Positions 33,901-41,255 are shown, numbered from the stretch's first letter. The stretch is 64,000 bases of DNA from Coccinella septempunctata (GCF_907165205.1 NC_058190.1:13338001-13402000); one strand, 5' to 3'. The notes: generated from the sequence alone by a model not told the origin. Translations and numbers: made by a program.

Positions 33901-34915
33901 CACCGAAAATTATTAATTCTTATCAGAAAATCACATTACAAAGTAATTTATTCCGAATAAACTATCGATTTGAAAACGACTTCAATATGTTGAAGGACAA
34001 CCAAATACAACCAAAGGGTACCGATCAGATATTTTTGAAAGTGTGAATGTGAATAAGGTGGTGTCAGACTACGGGGTATTCGATAATCAATGTATTGACA
34101 CTGATGTAGCCAAAGTTATTATATGAGAGAAAATGAAATTGGACTCTTGCACTCAACAATAATTATCCTGTACAGTTCACCAAGGGTCCTTATGTGTAAA
34201 ATCCTTAACCCAATGAATTGAATTGAAGGTGGTTTTTTACATAACCAACATTATTAAAAGTGGCAGTCGTGATTTGACACACAGAGAATTTCTAGATTTC
34301 TCAGAAAAAGTTAATGGAGACTCGTAGGAAGTGACAAGTGTGAAGACACCGGTATTCGTTTGATTGAGCGCCAGAAAGTGTTTTCACCGATTCTTCGCTC
34401 TTCGCAAGTAGATTCCCATTTCCCTTAGAAATGAAATCAATGAAATATTTTCAGGGAAGGTTTTCAGGGAAGTTTAAAGTCTAGCGACTCTAAAAAATTT
34501 AAAGGGACATTATACAGTTTTTTCTCAGCCTCATAAAACTACAGTTGAGAATGTAGGTAGATTGTAGATTTAAGAGGGGTTTCGATGCTCACAGTTCACA
34601 CACATACTCTTAAGGTGGGGTCCATGTCATAAATTTTCGAAAATTAATTAGCTAAGTATCTAGGTATAACGAGGAAGAGGAAAACAAATTTGAAAATTCA
34701 ACTTTGTTACGAAAAGTGAATCGGTGGAAAGGAAGAGTGTATCCCTATTGTAAATAATATGAAATTAAGTTTACCACTTCTTTCCCAAAAAATTCCATAC
34801 ACTCATCTCAAGGCACAAATGATATAAGGTAGATATCGTAAAAACTCTTCTCACCTGTTATTTGACACCGAATATTCTGAATTGAAAACAATAGAAAAAA
34901 AATCACTTGTTTCAT
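6889..34915 (-). CDS. NRF-6-like protein gene (partial, four exons)
   Basis: The family comprises multi-pass membrane proteins with an extracellular N-terminal NRF domain and, further on, an acyltransferase-3 domain. The founding worm member was found through fluoxetine resistance; the biochemical substrate is generally unknown. Exons are 34915-34855, 30018-29867, 28911-28676 and 6995-6889. Phases fit: exon 1 ends with one extra base, exon 2 opens with two, exon 3 opens in phase and ends with two, exon 4 opens with one. The product has a signal peptide, a cysteine-rich NRF region (blocks FDNCM, YCTIDF, HGICIPTTC) and a first transmembrane helix. The acyltransferase part must lie left of the window. 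Introns are 4836, 955 and about 21,680 bp and full of mobile elements. The family call rests on the motif pattern; no alignment was run. Confidence 0.72.
7677..7802. mobile_element. 126-bp MITE, CAGTTGCAGGAAAGTCC family
   Basis: The segment starts CAGTTGCAGGAAAGTCCATT and ends with its complement, inserted into the MITE nest in the middle of the block that reads GAGATAT..AGATAATT in uninterrupted copies. A second copy lies at 27461-27585 in inverted order. It is non-coding. Confidence 0.85.
9831..11063. mobile_element. Non-autonomous Tc1/mariner-type element with TA duplication
   Basis: The ends are inverted: CCCAGGTGACCA on the left and TGGTCACCTGGG on the right. TA flanks both sides (9829-9830 and 11064-11065). 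The same host sequence without the element is present in the window at 9555-9565 (CAAGCTAGGGTGAG), so the empty site proves a TA insertion. The 1233 bp carry no recognisable transposase, so mobilisation was probably in trans. The interior is AT-rich and unremarkable. Confidence 0.9.
11359..12994. other. AT-rich intronic DNA, nothing recognised
   Basis: No domain, RNA gene or clear repeat end was found. An open frame of 104 codons at 12218-12532 has no recognisable motif and AT-driven composition. At 12827-12960 the phrase CACCAAAGC.ACGCAA.AGCGACG occurs twice about 100 bp apart in a locally GC-richer patch, a small diverged duplication of unknown origin. Confidence 0.6.
12995..13994. mobile_element. 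1-kb element with about 85-bp inverted ends
   Basis: The left arm at 12995-13079 (TACTCTAGAATGCTAATCC, then a block with GCGGCGAAAAATTGACA) is matched by its complement at 13907-13994. The arms have a few mismatches. Between them is AT-rich DNA with no convincing coding region; an open frame at 13160-13357 has no known motif. The sequence TA next to both ends fits a Tc1/mariner-like target but is not conclusive. Confidence 0.8.
14279..14715 (-). pseudogene. Mariner/IS630-type transposase fragment
   Basis: The minus frame shows blocks typical of an arthropod DDE transposase: GYVNSQN, then RMWSSQ, KIGVWCAIS, RIVGPIFF, and the second catalytic Asp in YFQQDGGRAHTA near 14390-14430. The expected first Asp (usually SDE before the aromatic run) reads LDAG here, and both the N-terminal DNA-binding part and the third acidic residue are absent. 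The region after the second Asp degenerates. It is a dead fragment in intron 3 of the NRF-like gene. 14000-14278 upstream holds nothing recognised. Confidence 0.7.
14978..15060 (-). mobile_element. Non-LTR retrotransposon 3' end remnant
   Basis: Read on the minus strand, a short 3' tail ends AATAAAG followed by a (TTA/ATT)-rich run, the way many insect non-LTR elements end. No coding part is attached, so this is a severely 5'-truncated copy. The call rests on the tail only. Confidence 0.4.
15599..15692. repeat. Perfect 34-bp hairpin
   Basis: 15599-15632 and 15659-15692 are exact reverse complements (34 of 34), separated by 26 bases. The arms begin TTAGAATTGAACGATCTATC. The second arm touches the end of the neighbouring foldback element. 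Perfect identity suggests recent formation or conversion. Confidence 0.95.
15693..16146. mobile_element. Foldback MITE with internal direct repeats
   Basis: The ends are inverted (GGCCAGGCGCAAATAGAAAC on the left, its complement ending GCGCCGGGCC on the right). The unit GCGCAAATAGAAACG..GGTTRGTGAGGTGACGCAG occurs three times in direct orientation (15697, 15788, 15879) and twice in inverse orientation (about 16011 and 16106). The arms exceed 150 bp when folded. It is GC-richer than its surroundings and non-coding. Confidence 0.85.
16613..17070. mobile_element. MITE, TATAGTCCATTCAAGAATGA family, copy 1
   Basis: It begins TATAGTCCATTCAACAATGA and ends with the complement, GATGTCAATCATTC and on to ACTATATA. 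The right end carries the terminal block twice, about 20 bp apart. Copies 2 (17111-17572) and 3 (27604-28036) share the interior, which includes GAATAAACAGTGATCTA. Its TATA-like flanks suggest a TA target. Non-coding. Confidence 0.85.
17111..17572. mobile_element. MITE, same family, copy 2 (inverted)
   Basis: It has the same ends as copy 1 but the opposite orientation: the CTCG(A/G)GTGGCTATGG block that opens copy 1 closes this one as its complement. Only 40 bp separate the two copies, so together they form a large imperfect palindrome. Confidence 0.85.
17880..18510 (-). pseudogene. Decayed non-LTR endonuclease, interrupted by Tc1
   Basis: On the minus strand just left of the Tc1 element the translation reads GGLNTKLTKF and, further on, GETWLSESVFDAEL, the start of an APE-type endonuclease of the RTE/jockey kind. 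Across the Tc1 element, at 23719-23740, the same frame continues upstream with ISVYYQN, so the two flanks join in phase at the TA. A related diverged stretch, MGDDSPTSG near 18145-18170 and SEEDFRCRDDIPPSG near 17950, suggests more remnant sequence. No RT domain is attached. 17573-17879 holds nothing recognised. Confidence 0.5.
19201..19230. repeat. (TTAGA)6 tail microsatellite
   Basis: Six exact TTAGA units form the 3' terminus of the non-LTR element (TCTAA on its coding strand). This is a retrotransposon tail, not a telomere. Confidence 0.95.
19413..22202 (-). CDS. Non-LTR ORF2: APE endonuclease and reverse transcriptase
   Basis: The 929-codon uninterrupted frame would nick target DNA and copy the element RNA into it (target-primed reverse transcription). 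Residues 1-225 form the APE-like endonuclease: an Asn block (HVNVQSLK) near 5, LTEHW near 34, CGDFN near 145 and SDHD near 210. RT follows, with NYRPISLVP near 505, GYRRGKNT near 545, ASFVDLSRAFD near 575, VAQGSNLGP near 632 and the catalytic box FVDDT near 665, where most relatives have Y/FADD. A C-terminal tail of about 200 residues is typical. No RNase H is present. All catalytic positions I can check are intact, so ORF2 could be functional, unlike the frameshifted ORF1. Confidence 0.92.
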   Translation of the reverse strand: MMHVNVQSLKNKIADLEAFLYSQTQKYKVLCLTEHWLENSETQGLSMDGWYVGHAYSRSITAHGGTMIMVESNTRISECPTAKKICNISLEVHCEMSAIRLTESRIIIVCVYSSPSRSFDLFIRNFELMLNYLNNRGDRVIICGDFNVKFVFNDEVLLEKETRAVSNLMTSYGYKQRIFGPTRNKNCLDNIFMNFDVQTEFARVVETSFSDHDAQVLHVGASSGYYGNKYVYKTIRPLSQLGFNIMHELLQSSNWSFVDDERLNCGERFDLFHQYIVDALAASFPTKKVRVKNRLGLDRGWFSSEHRKMRERLLLVRDLYKKYHTEALRTLKNKLSYDYRRTLKQAKKDYFDHIIMESSNKSKTAWGLVRDHTRAGNGACSAIDVSPDEFNLYYSTIAERIISEIPKTNTTSADTFRKSLPNNLSFQFQEVSPILVRDVVKKLSNSRATDNYGLSTKVIKANLSSIISPLTKLINQCLVTGHYPKCLKVSKVVPVFKKGDRKDKANYRPISLVPVFSKIIETIMTEQIRTFFEANALFSPSQFGYRRGKNTTAAVHNFINLAMSSFERGRHCYASFVDLSRAFDCVSRDKLIFKLKKYGFDESALNLVNSFLNDRFQTVFVNGACSGIRRMNVGVAQGSNLGPILFLIFVNDLPDYLPEVKIIQFVDDTTIEIDSHDIEYIPELSRASQSRALEWFSANGLSMNPEKTQNMMFSLRDKGEHLSQVPTVGFLGLQLDASLTWGAHVDGLSSTLSKNIFALRCLSFSLSRDVLRSVYFAMIESRLRYGVLIWGNCAQRETIFRLQRRAVRILGSLGYRDCCKQTFRELKLLTFPSLFILENLLYVHKNKNLFQLQSDVHNYDTRNKSHIRKDFLRLSRSQHSPAFCATSMYNFLPSAYKNLSIKHFKNKVKEELIRNVLYSVNEFFVCQLI
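22262..23357 (-). CDS. Non-LTR ORF1 with PHD-like finger (one frameshift)
   Basis: From the start at 23357, the first 257 codons encode a Cys/His zinc finger of PHD type (CRKC, CGKC, HPSC, then Cys-rich CCGNKQECEC), a region predicted to be coiled coil (about residues 65-165) and a basic, polar stretch. A frameshift near 22580 moves the last ~100 residues into another frame, ending at 22262. That part includes FFVSRIAPDTE and SWPEGAFITKFF, the C-terminal module found in insect CR1-like ORF1 proteins. The product would bind element RNA. The stop of ORF1 and start of ORF2 are 60 bp apart. The PHD finger might wrongly suggest a host chromatin gene. Confidence 0.8.
24025..25228 (+). pseudogene. 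R4/Dong non-LTR copy, 5'-truncated and frameshifted
   Basis: It begins right after a (TAA)n run (24025-24040) and matches the Dong copy at 61445-62727. Preserved parts include the thumb/linker region and the endonuclease block RPDLILLNKDED with FIDLAIPN near 24700-24760. The zinc motif near 24510 is deleted. Several frameshifts break the first 600 bp; a 209-codon frame (24642-25271) covers the endonuclease and C-terminus. The 3' end continues past the point where the other copy stops, through a palindrome (CCTCTCGAGAGG) to a short AT-rich tail near 25228. Confidence 0.88.
25229..26072. other. AT-rich intronic DNA, nothing recognised
   Basis: No coding motif, RNA gene or inverted end was found here. 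It contains a short GTAATAG repeat near 25405-25425 and the left copy of the hAT target duplication at 26065-26072. Confidence 0.6.
26073..27381. mobile_element. Non-autonomous hAT element with 8-bp target duplication
   Basis: The ends read CAGGGGCGGATGGG and CCCATCCGCCCCTG. Exact 8-bp duplications GATATAGA flank it (26065-26072 and 27382-27389), which is the hAT signature. The interior (1309 bp in all) has subterminal GC-rich inverted blocks (CCGGGAATC..GATTCCCGG near 26089-26116) and an imperfect hairpin near 26565-26665. No transposase motif was found, so movement must have been in trans. Confidence 0.92.
27461..27585. mobile_element. MITE, CAGTTGCAGGAAAGTCC family, second copy
   Basis: Ends CAGTTGCAGGAAAGTCCATT and the complement; interior matches 7677-7802 in reverse orientation. 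Non-coding. Confidence 0.85.
27604..28036. mobile_element. MITE, TATAGTCCATTCAAGAATGA family, copy 3
   Basis: Same ends and interior as copy 1 (16613-17070) in the same orientation, slightly shorter. 28037-28675, just before exon 3 of the NRF-like gene, holds only a short patch (GGCGGCAAATATGTAAATCC near 28290) that looks like a hAT-type end. Confidence 0.85.
28676..28911 (-). CDS. NRF-like gene exon 3
   Basis: The acceptor TTTTACAG precedes 28911 and the donor GTAAGT follows 28676. The 236-nt exon is read in phase 0 and leaves two bases. It encodes the second half of the NRF domain, including the family block HGICIPTTC near residue 17, further cysteines near residues 44 and 63, and an amphipathic stretch that leads into the transmembrane helix of exon 4. 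Confidence 0.75.
29867..30018 (-). CDS. NRF-like gene exon 2
   Basis: The acceptor TTATTTTTCAG precedes 30018 and a GTAATA donor follows 29867. The 152-nt exon starts with two bases that complete the codon split from exon 1, then gives 50 codons. Blocks LPPIFWADDFDNCM and GLYCTIDFKLLP match the start of the extracellular NRF domain in insect members. Confidence 0.75.
30570..31315. mobile_element. Foldback MITE with 250-bp arms, CAGGGTGTTCC ends
   Basis: 30570-30823 and 31065-31315 are near-identical inverted arms starting ACAGGGTGTTCCTAAATTGA. The spacer of about 240 bp has no coding motif. Near-identical open frames read from both arms are repeat translations. It lies in intron 1 of the NRF-like gene. 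Confidence 0.88.
31445..32592. mobile_element. CAGGGTGATTCACC-ended repeat with internal foldback
   Basis: The left end TACAGGGTGATTCACC has inverted mates near 32473-32488 (GAATCACCCCGTATCT) and 32583-32592 (CACCCTGTATA), so the right boundary is uncertain. Inside, 31826 to about 32237 is a second inverted repeat: AAGGAATTCAATTTTC and CACAAGAGAATAGGAA blocks appear at both sides in opposite orientation. Non-coding. Confidence 0.65.
32781..33158. mobile_element. Inverted pair of Penelope-type terminal segments
   Basis: Arms 32781-32956 and 32983-33158 are each 176 bp and inverted, with about four mismatches and a 26-bp spacer. Each arm contains a hammerhead-like core, CTGATGA followed by a small hairpin, then GAA and the palindrome GCTCGAGC (minus strand near 32845-32885, plus strand near 33055-33095). 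Such cores and such inverted arrangements are known for terminal repeats of Penelope-like elements. There is no coding sequence. Confidence 0.6.
33280..33312 (+). ncRNA. Degenerate hammerhead-like motif
   Basis: CCGATGA (one change from CUGAUGA), a hairpin GCC-UCAA-GGC, then UAA (GAA expected) and the palindrome ACATGT. The arrangement matches the other hammerhead-like sites here but two core positions differ, so activity is unlikely. It is probably a Penelope-like remnant. Confidence 0.4.
33347..33690. mobile_element. MITE cluster related to 6638-6767
   Basis: Several copies of TTTCATAATCAAA and the complement TTTGATTATGAAACTGGACG alternate with TTTAAAGC blocks and AGGGTTA, forming nested or tandem inverted units. 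A partial copy lies at 32609-32640. 33691-34854, the rest of intron 1, holds nothing I recognise. Confidence 0.65.
34855..34915 (-). CDS. NRF-like gene exon 1 (start codon and signal peptide)
   Basis: The start codon is at 34915-34913 and the GTGAG donor follows 34855. The 20 residues begin MKQVIFFLLFSIQ, a typical signal peptide with a hydrophobic core and a probable cleavage site after the Cys near residue 17. The one base left over completes the first codon of exon 2 as Asp, which supports the junction. A TATA-like box lies about 135 bp upstream. Confidence 0.68.
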
Positions 34916-35047
34916 CGTAACCAATTGGGGGTAAAACACCTAAGGCAAGTTAAATGAGTAAAGAACTTATTTCTCCGAACAATTTTTTCGCAGTAGTCTA
35001 CTGAAATTGATTATCATTTGAAATGTACCGCAATCACATACATTCAA

Positions 35048-35055
35048 CTATATAA
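35048..35055 (-). promoter_or_regulatory. Possible TATA box of the NRF-like gene
   Basis: TTATATAG on the minus strand, about 135 bp upstream of the start codon. Transcription would start near 35020, leaving a 5' UTR of roughly 105 nt. It rests on sequence and spacing only. Confidence 0.4.
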
Positions 35056-35079
35056 GTACCAGCTCTTACGAAATAAGAA

Positions 35080-35825
35080 CCTGATGACAATGCGGAGTAA
35101 CTAACATAGCATGGAATATTGCAGTGAAAAATTTCAAAATATTCTCAAGAAAGATTTCATTGAAATATTTATGAAAGGTTTCGAGAATATTTACGGCAAG
35201 AAACTTTCCGCAAGATTGGCAGAATATTTCCATGATATGTAATAAATGTTTCATGAAATATGACTTCATAAGATTCATTAATATTTCATGAAATATTCTA
35301 CGAAATTTTTATGACAGATTTTGCAATATTACAGGAAATAGGAATCAGAATATTTGTGAGAAATATTTCTTAAATTTAAAAAAAAATATTCGCAAGAATA
35401 TAAACTAAATATTTCTAATTCGTCTACATAATACATTGAAAAAAACCTTAAAGTAATATTTCAGTGGAAGATTTCCGATGAAAAGCTGAAATTGTAAAAA
35501 TTATATCAATTTTCATTTCCGAAATCTTACTGAATGCTCTTTGAAAGATTGGCTGGCAAATAATTTGTATGAAGATCGCTAATATGAATGAAATATTTTA
35601 TTTGTCTTCCAAATTACCTATAATGCAACTGAACATTTCATTAACGTTTCAAGTAATGCTACAATATTCAGAAATCGCTCCAGAATATTTCTATGCAATA
35701 TTTCTGAGAGATAAAGTGGAAGCAGAAATAAATTGTTAATATTTCATGAAATATTTTAGGAAATATTTTTGAAAGAAAATGATATTTTAATTTCACCGAA
35801 ACGTTTTCATATAAGAATTCATATA
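35080..35825. repeat. AATATTTC-rich degenerate repeat region
   Basis: The words GAAATATT, GAATATTT and palindromes such as ATTTCATGAAATATT occur about twenty times in 700 bp with irregular spacing. The same texture resumes at 36978-37075 after two MITEs, so the original block was longer. No coding potential. Confidence 0.7.
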
Positions 35826-36032
35826 AGGTCCTTTCGTTTGCATAAAAAGTGTAGCACTTTTCTACACTTGATTTTAGTATTCGTTTGCTGATTGAATTTA
35901 CACCAGTGTAGAGGAAGTGTAGTTTATCTACATCTCCTTTTGACTATGTGTAGATAAATTACACTTCCTCTACACTGGTGTAAATCAAATCGTGTAGAAA
36001 AGTGCTACACTTTTTTGCAAACGAAAGGACCT
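35826..36032. mobile_element. 207-bp palindromic MITE
   Basis: Begins AGGTCCTTTCGTTTGCA and ends with the complement. The arms include AGTGTAGCACTTTTCTACAC and TTTACACCAGTGTAGAGG, so almost the whole element folds into one hairpin. TA lies at both ends, consistent with a TA target. Non-coding. Confidence 0.9.
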
Positions 36033-36050
36033 ATATTTAAATGAATATAT

Positions 36051-36977
36051 AGTCATTCGGGGTAACTGAGCGCAGAGGGTAAGTGTGCGCAGTGCGTATA
36101 TCTCGACTATGCAGTGTTTGAAAGAGGGGTTCATTTGGGTGAAGGAAGGGCGCAGAATCGCCAAATTAGTTTTTCATAGGAGTGCGCCGTGCAAAGTTTC
36201 GTTAACTTTTTATTTGAAATCAATCAAATTCACTAGTTTTCTTGTTAATTTTTAGCATCTCTGCAAATTCTGCCAGGTCCAAGTTCTGAGTCCGACAGTG
36301 ATAAACAATATTTTATTCGATCATGCGCATATTAATCTAAATATATAATAAAAAATTTTAGGTTTTCTCAGCTGCTCAACTCTATAAGAATGTCAATTCA
36401 AATTTTGGCTAACTGGGGAAAGTGTGCGCGGGTAAGTGTGCGCATAGATTCATTATATGGGCATTTGTTCAGTGAGGAATAAATTATAACATTGTTGATT
36501 TTCTTGGTTGAGACTCAATCAATATTGTCCTATTCGTTCATAAAAATATGAAGAGCCACCAACAGGGGAATGTATCAAGTGTTGTGTTCTCCAGGAATGG
36601 TTTCACGAACAATAATGCAGTGCTTGTAAAAAGGCGCTGCTGTATTGACAATAAACATCATTTCTCTAATATTTTAACATTTTGATGACATTATTTTGTA
36701 ATTTGTTTTGATTGTGTGTTTCACTAAGAACTGCGTTCACTTACCCCTTGAGGGTGCGCACACTTACCCGCAATACGGGGCATGTAAACGCACTCCGACT
36801 TTCACTATTAAATTTTTTTTTGCGGAAAGAAAACGTTTTTGTTTTTTGCTTTCTGATATTTTTTTATAGATTAGAAAATTCTCTATCTTATGAATATGTT
36901 TTAATTTTCCTAGCTTCAACATTTGAAACAGGGTATGGCTTGAATGGCAAAAGTGCGTACAGTTGCCCCGAATGACT
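36051..36977. mobile_element. Element with AGTCATTCGGGG inverted ends
   Basis: AGTCATTCGGGGTAACTG at the left and CAGTTGCCCCGAATGACT at the right. The word GGGTAAGTGTGCGCA recurs in direct and inverted orientation near both ends (36079, 36430, 36740-36770). No transposase motif is seen in the 0.9 kb, so it is non-autonomous. Confidence 0.8.
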
Positions 36978-37274
36978 CTATAAGAAATACTGCAGGAATA
37001 TTTCAACACATCTCCGGATTTTTGTGCGAAATATTTTGGGTTATATCCGTGAAATATTCTACTGACTTTTTATTTAATGTTTTGTCGTTAGCATCCCTCT
37101 TGTCTAAAGTTACTGTCTTTTTAATATGTTTTTTTTTTCTCAATATTTATTGCTCAATATACAATCTACACATAAGGTATTAAGTAATTGTGTTGGCTAT
37201 AATGAAAAGGGAAAAAAGTGAAAGGGAGAAGATGAGAGTGAAATGTCCAGTGACACTTCTACTCGATTGCTGTT

Positions 37275-39944
37275 TCAGAGCGGGAGGTCTTCAGGCCACG
37301 TCTTTTTTAGTCGTCTGATTCTTGGTCCATTATTATAGAGGTTCTCTATTAACTCATTCGAATGAGCTTGTAGTCTTTCCTGGTACTTGGTGGAGGTGGA
37401 TTGTATGACTTCTGTTATGTAGGGTATTTGGAGGTCTTCATGAATTCTCTGGTTCGTGACATACCATGGAGCATTGGCTATCAACCGAAGAGTTTTGGAC
37501 TGGAACCTTTGGATGGTGTTTCTTAATGATGGTTTTGCACAGCCCCACAGCTGTATACTGTAAGTCCAGACAGGTTTAAGTACCACCTTATACAGGAGCA
37601 GCTTGTTCTGAATGGTCAGCTTTGATCTCTTCCCAATAAGCCAGTGCATTTTCCGAACTTTCAAGTCTAGCTGTTTCCTTTTAGATTCTATATGTTTTTG
37701 CCACGTGAGTCTCTGGTCCAGGTGCAGTCCAAGGTATTTGACATTTTGCTTGGTGGGTATAGTAATGCCATCCAGTGTTAAGCTGGGACAGGTGTTGTTG
37801 CGATTGGTGAATACAACTTGTGTCGATTTGTTATGATTTAGTGTCATCCTCCAGGTTTTATACCAATTGTTCAGTTTGTCAAGGTGCTCTTGGACTTTTC
37901 TAGAGGAGATATCCGGATCTTCATCGGAAGCTAGTATTGCGACGTCATCTGCAAATGCTGCCATGGTTGTATCATGATCTTCTGGCATGTCAGCAGTATA
38001 AAGTAAAAACAGGTACGGTCCCAGTACACTTCCTTGTGGTACACCGGATTTAATGCATCTATAAGTTGACAATGAGTCATTGTATCTGACTTGGAAGTTT
38101 CTGTCAAGGAGGTATGATTTCAGGATCAGGTAGTACTTGTCGAATTTTTTTTTTTATCTTGTATAATAATCCGGCGTGCCATACCCTGTCAAATGCCTGG
38201 GAAATATCCAGAAAGACACCATTGCAGAAATGCTTTTTTTCCAGTGAACTTGCAATTGCATTGACTATTCTGTGAGTCTGGTGAAGTGTAGACATATGTT
38301 GGCGAAAACCAAATTGGTACTGGGGAATGACACTTGTTGATTCGTAGTCTTCTTGAATTTTTTTGAGGAGTATTCTCTCGAATATTTTCCCAGTGAGAGG
38401 GAGAAGACTTATTGGTCTATATGATGGTGGTTCATGTGGAGGTTTTCCGATTTTGTGGATCATTATGATATGTGCGAGTTTCCATTGTATTGGAAAATAG
38501 CCCAAGGTCAACATACGGTTATACAAGGTAGTAAGAAAAGCTACTTTTGCTTTTCTCGGCAGTTTTTTCAGGATTGCGCAGATATTAAGTCGTGTCCAGA
38601 CGCTTTGTGATTTTTGAGTCTGCGTATTTCCGCTTTTACTTCTTTGGGTGTTATTGGCTCAAAAGGAAGTGACATTTGATAGGGTGCATCTAGGAATTCT
38701 TGTATATCGTTTTCAAAGCCTGGTACTTCCATTGGCTCTTCAAATACTCCAGAGAGGTGTGATGCAGAGGCCTCAGCTTTTTCATTGTTTGAGCGTGCCC
38801 AGCCATTTGGTGTCCTTATGGGTGTAACTGGTAGTATTGGCCTCTTAAGTTTTTTTGTAGTCTTCCATAAACTGTGATCCTCGGTGGTCAGTTGCTCGGT
38901 ATGTTGTTCGAAGTAAGCGTTTTGGTTGTCTTTTAGTGTCTTTGTTAGGTTACGGGACAGTCTTCTGTATAGGTGAAGATCATTTAAGTTGCGTGACCGT
39001 TGCCACAATCTTCTAGCTCTCCTTTTTTCAGCTATCAGTTGTCTTATATGTAGGGGGGTACTGAAGGCTTTTGGAATTTCTTCCTTTATCCAGGGAGTAG
39101 AGTGCCAGGCTGTTTGTTGTACTGTTTCCGTAAAGTGTTTGGTGGCTTCATCTATTTCTGTTGATTTTGTAATGACAATGTTACAGTTGAGTTTTGCATT
39201 TATGTGTTCTTGGAAGTGATCCCAGTTAGTGTGTTTTGTGGCGAGTTTTGGTGGGGTGTCAACTTTGACAGGCGAGCTTTTCAGGTTCATGATGACAGGT
39301 GAATGGTCAGATGTTAGGTCGTAGTTTGACTCCAATGAGCAGCTTTGCATTGGGATGCCGTTCAGTATGAAGAAATCTAAAAGATCAGGTAGCTTTCGTG
39401 GATCTGTTGGCCAGTATGTGGGTTCGCCGTTTGAGTAGGGTTTATAGTTTTTGTCTCTTAGGGCCTGCAGCAAGTTACGACCCTTAGTTGTTGTTAATCT
39501 GGAACCCCAATATGTATGTTTGGCATTCCAGTCTCCTCCAGCAATGAACTTGTTTCCAAGGGTAGCAAAGAACTCCTTGTAGGTGTCGGTTGTAATTGTG
39601 TGACGTGGTGGACAATACACTGATGTTATATGTATATGACCAGTATTCATTTTGATTTTTACTGTGGTTGCTTGAATAGCGTTTGTTTGAAAACTCTCTT
39701 GTTCTTGGTGACTTATTGAGTTTCTGATTATGATTGCAGAACCACCATGTGCTGTTCCATCGGGATGTATAGTGTGATAGACAGAGTAGTAGGGAATAGT
39801 AAACATTGTTCTGTTGGTGAAGTGGCTTTCAGAGATTAGGAGAATATCGATTTTATTCATATCTAGAAACGTCAGGATTTCTTGTTTATGATTTGTCAAA
39901 CCATTAGCGTTCCATGTCGCAATTCTAAGGATTTTGTTATTCAT
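37275..39944 (-). pseudogene. Jockey-type ORF2 (endonuclease and RT), two frameshifts
   Basis: The start codon at 39944 overlaps the ORF1 stop as TAATG. Residues 1-225 are the APE endonuclease: TWNANGL near 8, ISESHF near 38, GGDWNAKHTYWGS near 138 and SDHSP near 214. RT is spread over three frames: 458 codons to 38568, then 38526-38104 (YRPISLLP, FGFRQHMST, FLDISQAFDRVW), then 38072-37275 (GVPQGSVLGP, catalytic FADDVA, and a C-terminal domain with a WKHIESK-like block). The breaks are near 38575 and in a T run at 38147-38156. Otherwise the reading is continuous, so decay is recent, or the homopolymers reflect sequencing error. Confidence 0.87.
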
Positions 39945-40590
39945 TATGGAAGTTTTTTCAAGACAGTGGTAAGCAGATTTAAGATCAAGCTGTTTTGATT
40001 CAGAAGCTGTGAAAACATGTTTTTAAATTCGTCAAGGGAGGTTGTTAGCTGTTTGTTCAATTGTGATGAAGTGTCTTCTTGATTAACATTGCTCGTTACC
40101 TGTGCATATGTTCGATAAGGCATGTTGTTTTGTTGTTGTGGCTCTGGAGCTGTTGAGTGAACTGTAGGTATTTTCATATTGGCTGTTGGTGCGTGATTGG
40201 GAGTTTTTGGCTGGCTTTTCTGAATGAGGTCTTTATAGACTTGGCATCCCTTGTAATTGGCTGGGTGATTACCATCACATAGTGCACACTTTGCAGGAAT
40301 ATTCTTTGGTTTCCGACAGCTTTTAGAGTCATGTTGTTCTCCACACTTAACACAGTTGTAAGGTCGATAGCAGTAAGTCTTAGAGTGACCATATTCCTGA
40401 CATCTCATGCACTGAACAATACCTCTTTTTTTTTTCTTGAAGGTTCCATGGTGATTTTTGTGTTGCATATGTATTGAAGCTCATATACTGCTCTGTTGTT
40501 TGGTTGTGGCTCGAGATCCACAAAAAACATAGGAAGTGGCTCCTTGGTGACTCTATGACGTACATTTATAATGTTGCGCACCTTATGCCC
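39944..40590 (-). pseudogene. Jockey-type ORF1, C-terminal part
   Basis: It opens with the end of the nucleic-acid-binding domain (GHKVRNIINV) directly at the Penelope junction. A frameshift in an A run (T run 40425-40436 on the plus strand) follows, then three CCHC-like knuckles: CMRCQEYGHSKTYC, CVKCGEQHDSKSC and CALCDGNHPANYKGC. A polar tail ends at 39944 with TAA overlapping the ORF2 ATG. The product would package element RNA. Confidence 0.85.
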
Positions 40591-41255
40591 GTGGGTTGAG
40601 AGTTCGTTTGTTCAGGAGACTTCTTAATGTCCCCCTATCTAAAGACGACTATAAAAAAGAGTTAAAGACCATATATCAGATTGGGAGAAACAACCAATAC
40701 AAAGATGAATTTTTGGACAACATTTTTAAATCTATAAAAAGAAAACTGACAATTAAAGAAATCTACCCACATATATTAGATAAAGGACATTTTATTTCAA
40801 CACCTTTCTATGTGAGTTTAAATCACAAATTGTGTACAACTCTAAGAAAATATAATTTTAACATCACTAATAAGCGACATAAAACCCTAGAGAATATGTT
40901 GGTTAACTGCAAGACTAAATCTGAAAAAGAACAATTTAGCGGAGTTTATAAGATTTCATGCGCAGATTGCGAATCCTTTTATATCGGTATGACAACCCGA
41001 AACATGAAGAAAAGATTTAACGAACACCTGAAAAATAGACCTCATTCATCTCTTGGAGAACACCTTATAGAACATAATCATAAAACAGATTTCAACAACC
41101 TAGAGATTTTACATGCTGAGAATAATTACTTTAAATTAACCCTTCTTGAACAATATGAAATATTAAAAGAGGAAAACAGTAATCATCTTTTAAACAACAC
41201 TTTAGATTTCAGTACATCCAAGAATATCTTCAAGCTTATATCCCCTTTCATTTGA
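40591..41255 (+). CDS. Penelope-like C-terminal part with GIY-YIG endonuclease
   Basis: About 219 residues. The first 120 are the linker after RT, a lysine-rich region. The GIY-YIG domain starts near residue 122 with GVYKISC and continues with FYIGMT near 133, followed by the conserved Arg in KKRFNEH near 147 and a Glu-bearing stretch LLEQYEIL near 188. This nuclease cuts target DNA for reverse transcription in canonical Penelope-like elements. The RT half is absent, so the fragment begins mid-gene with no real start codon. The reading frame is open to a stop at 41255, with no lesion in the nuclease. Confidence 0.88.
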
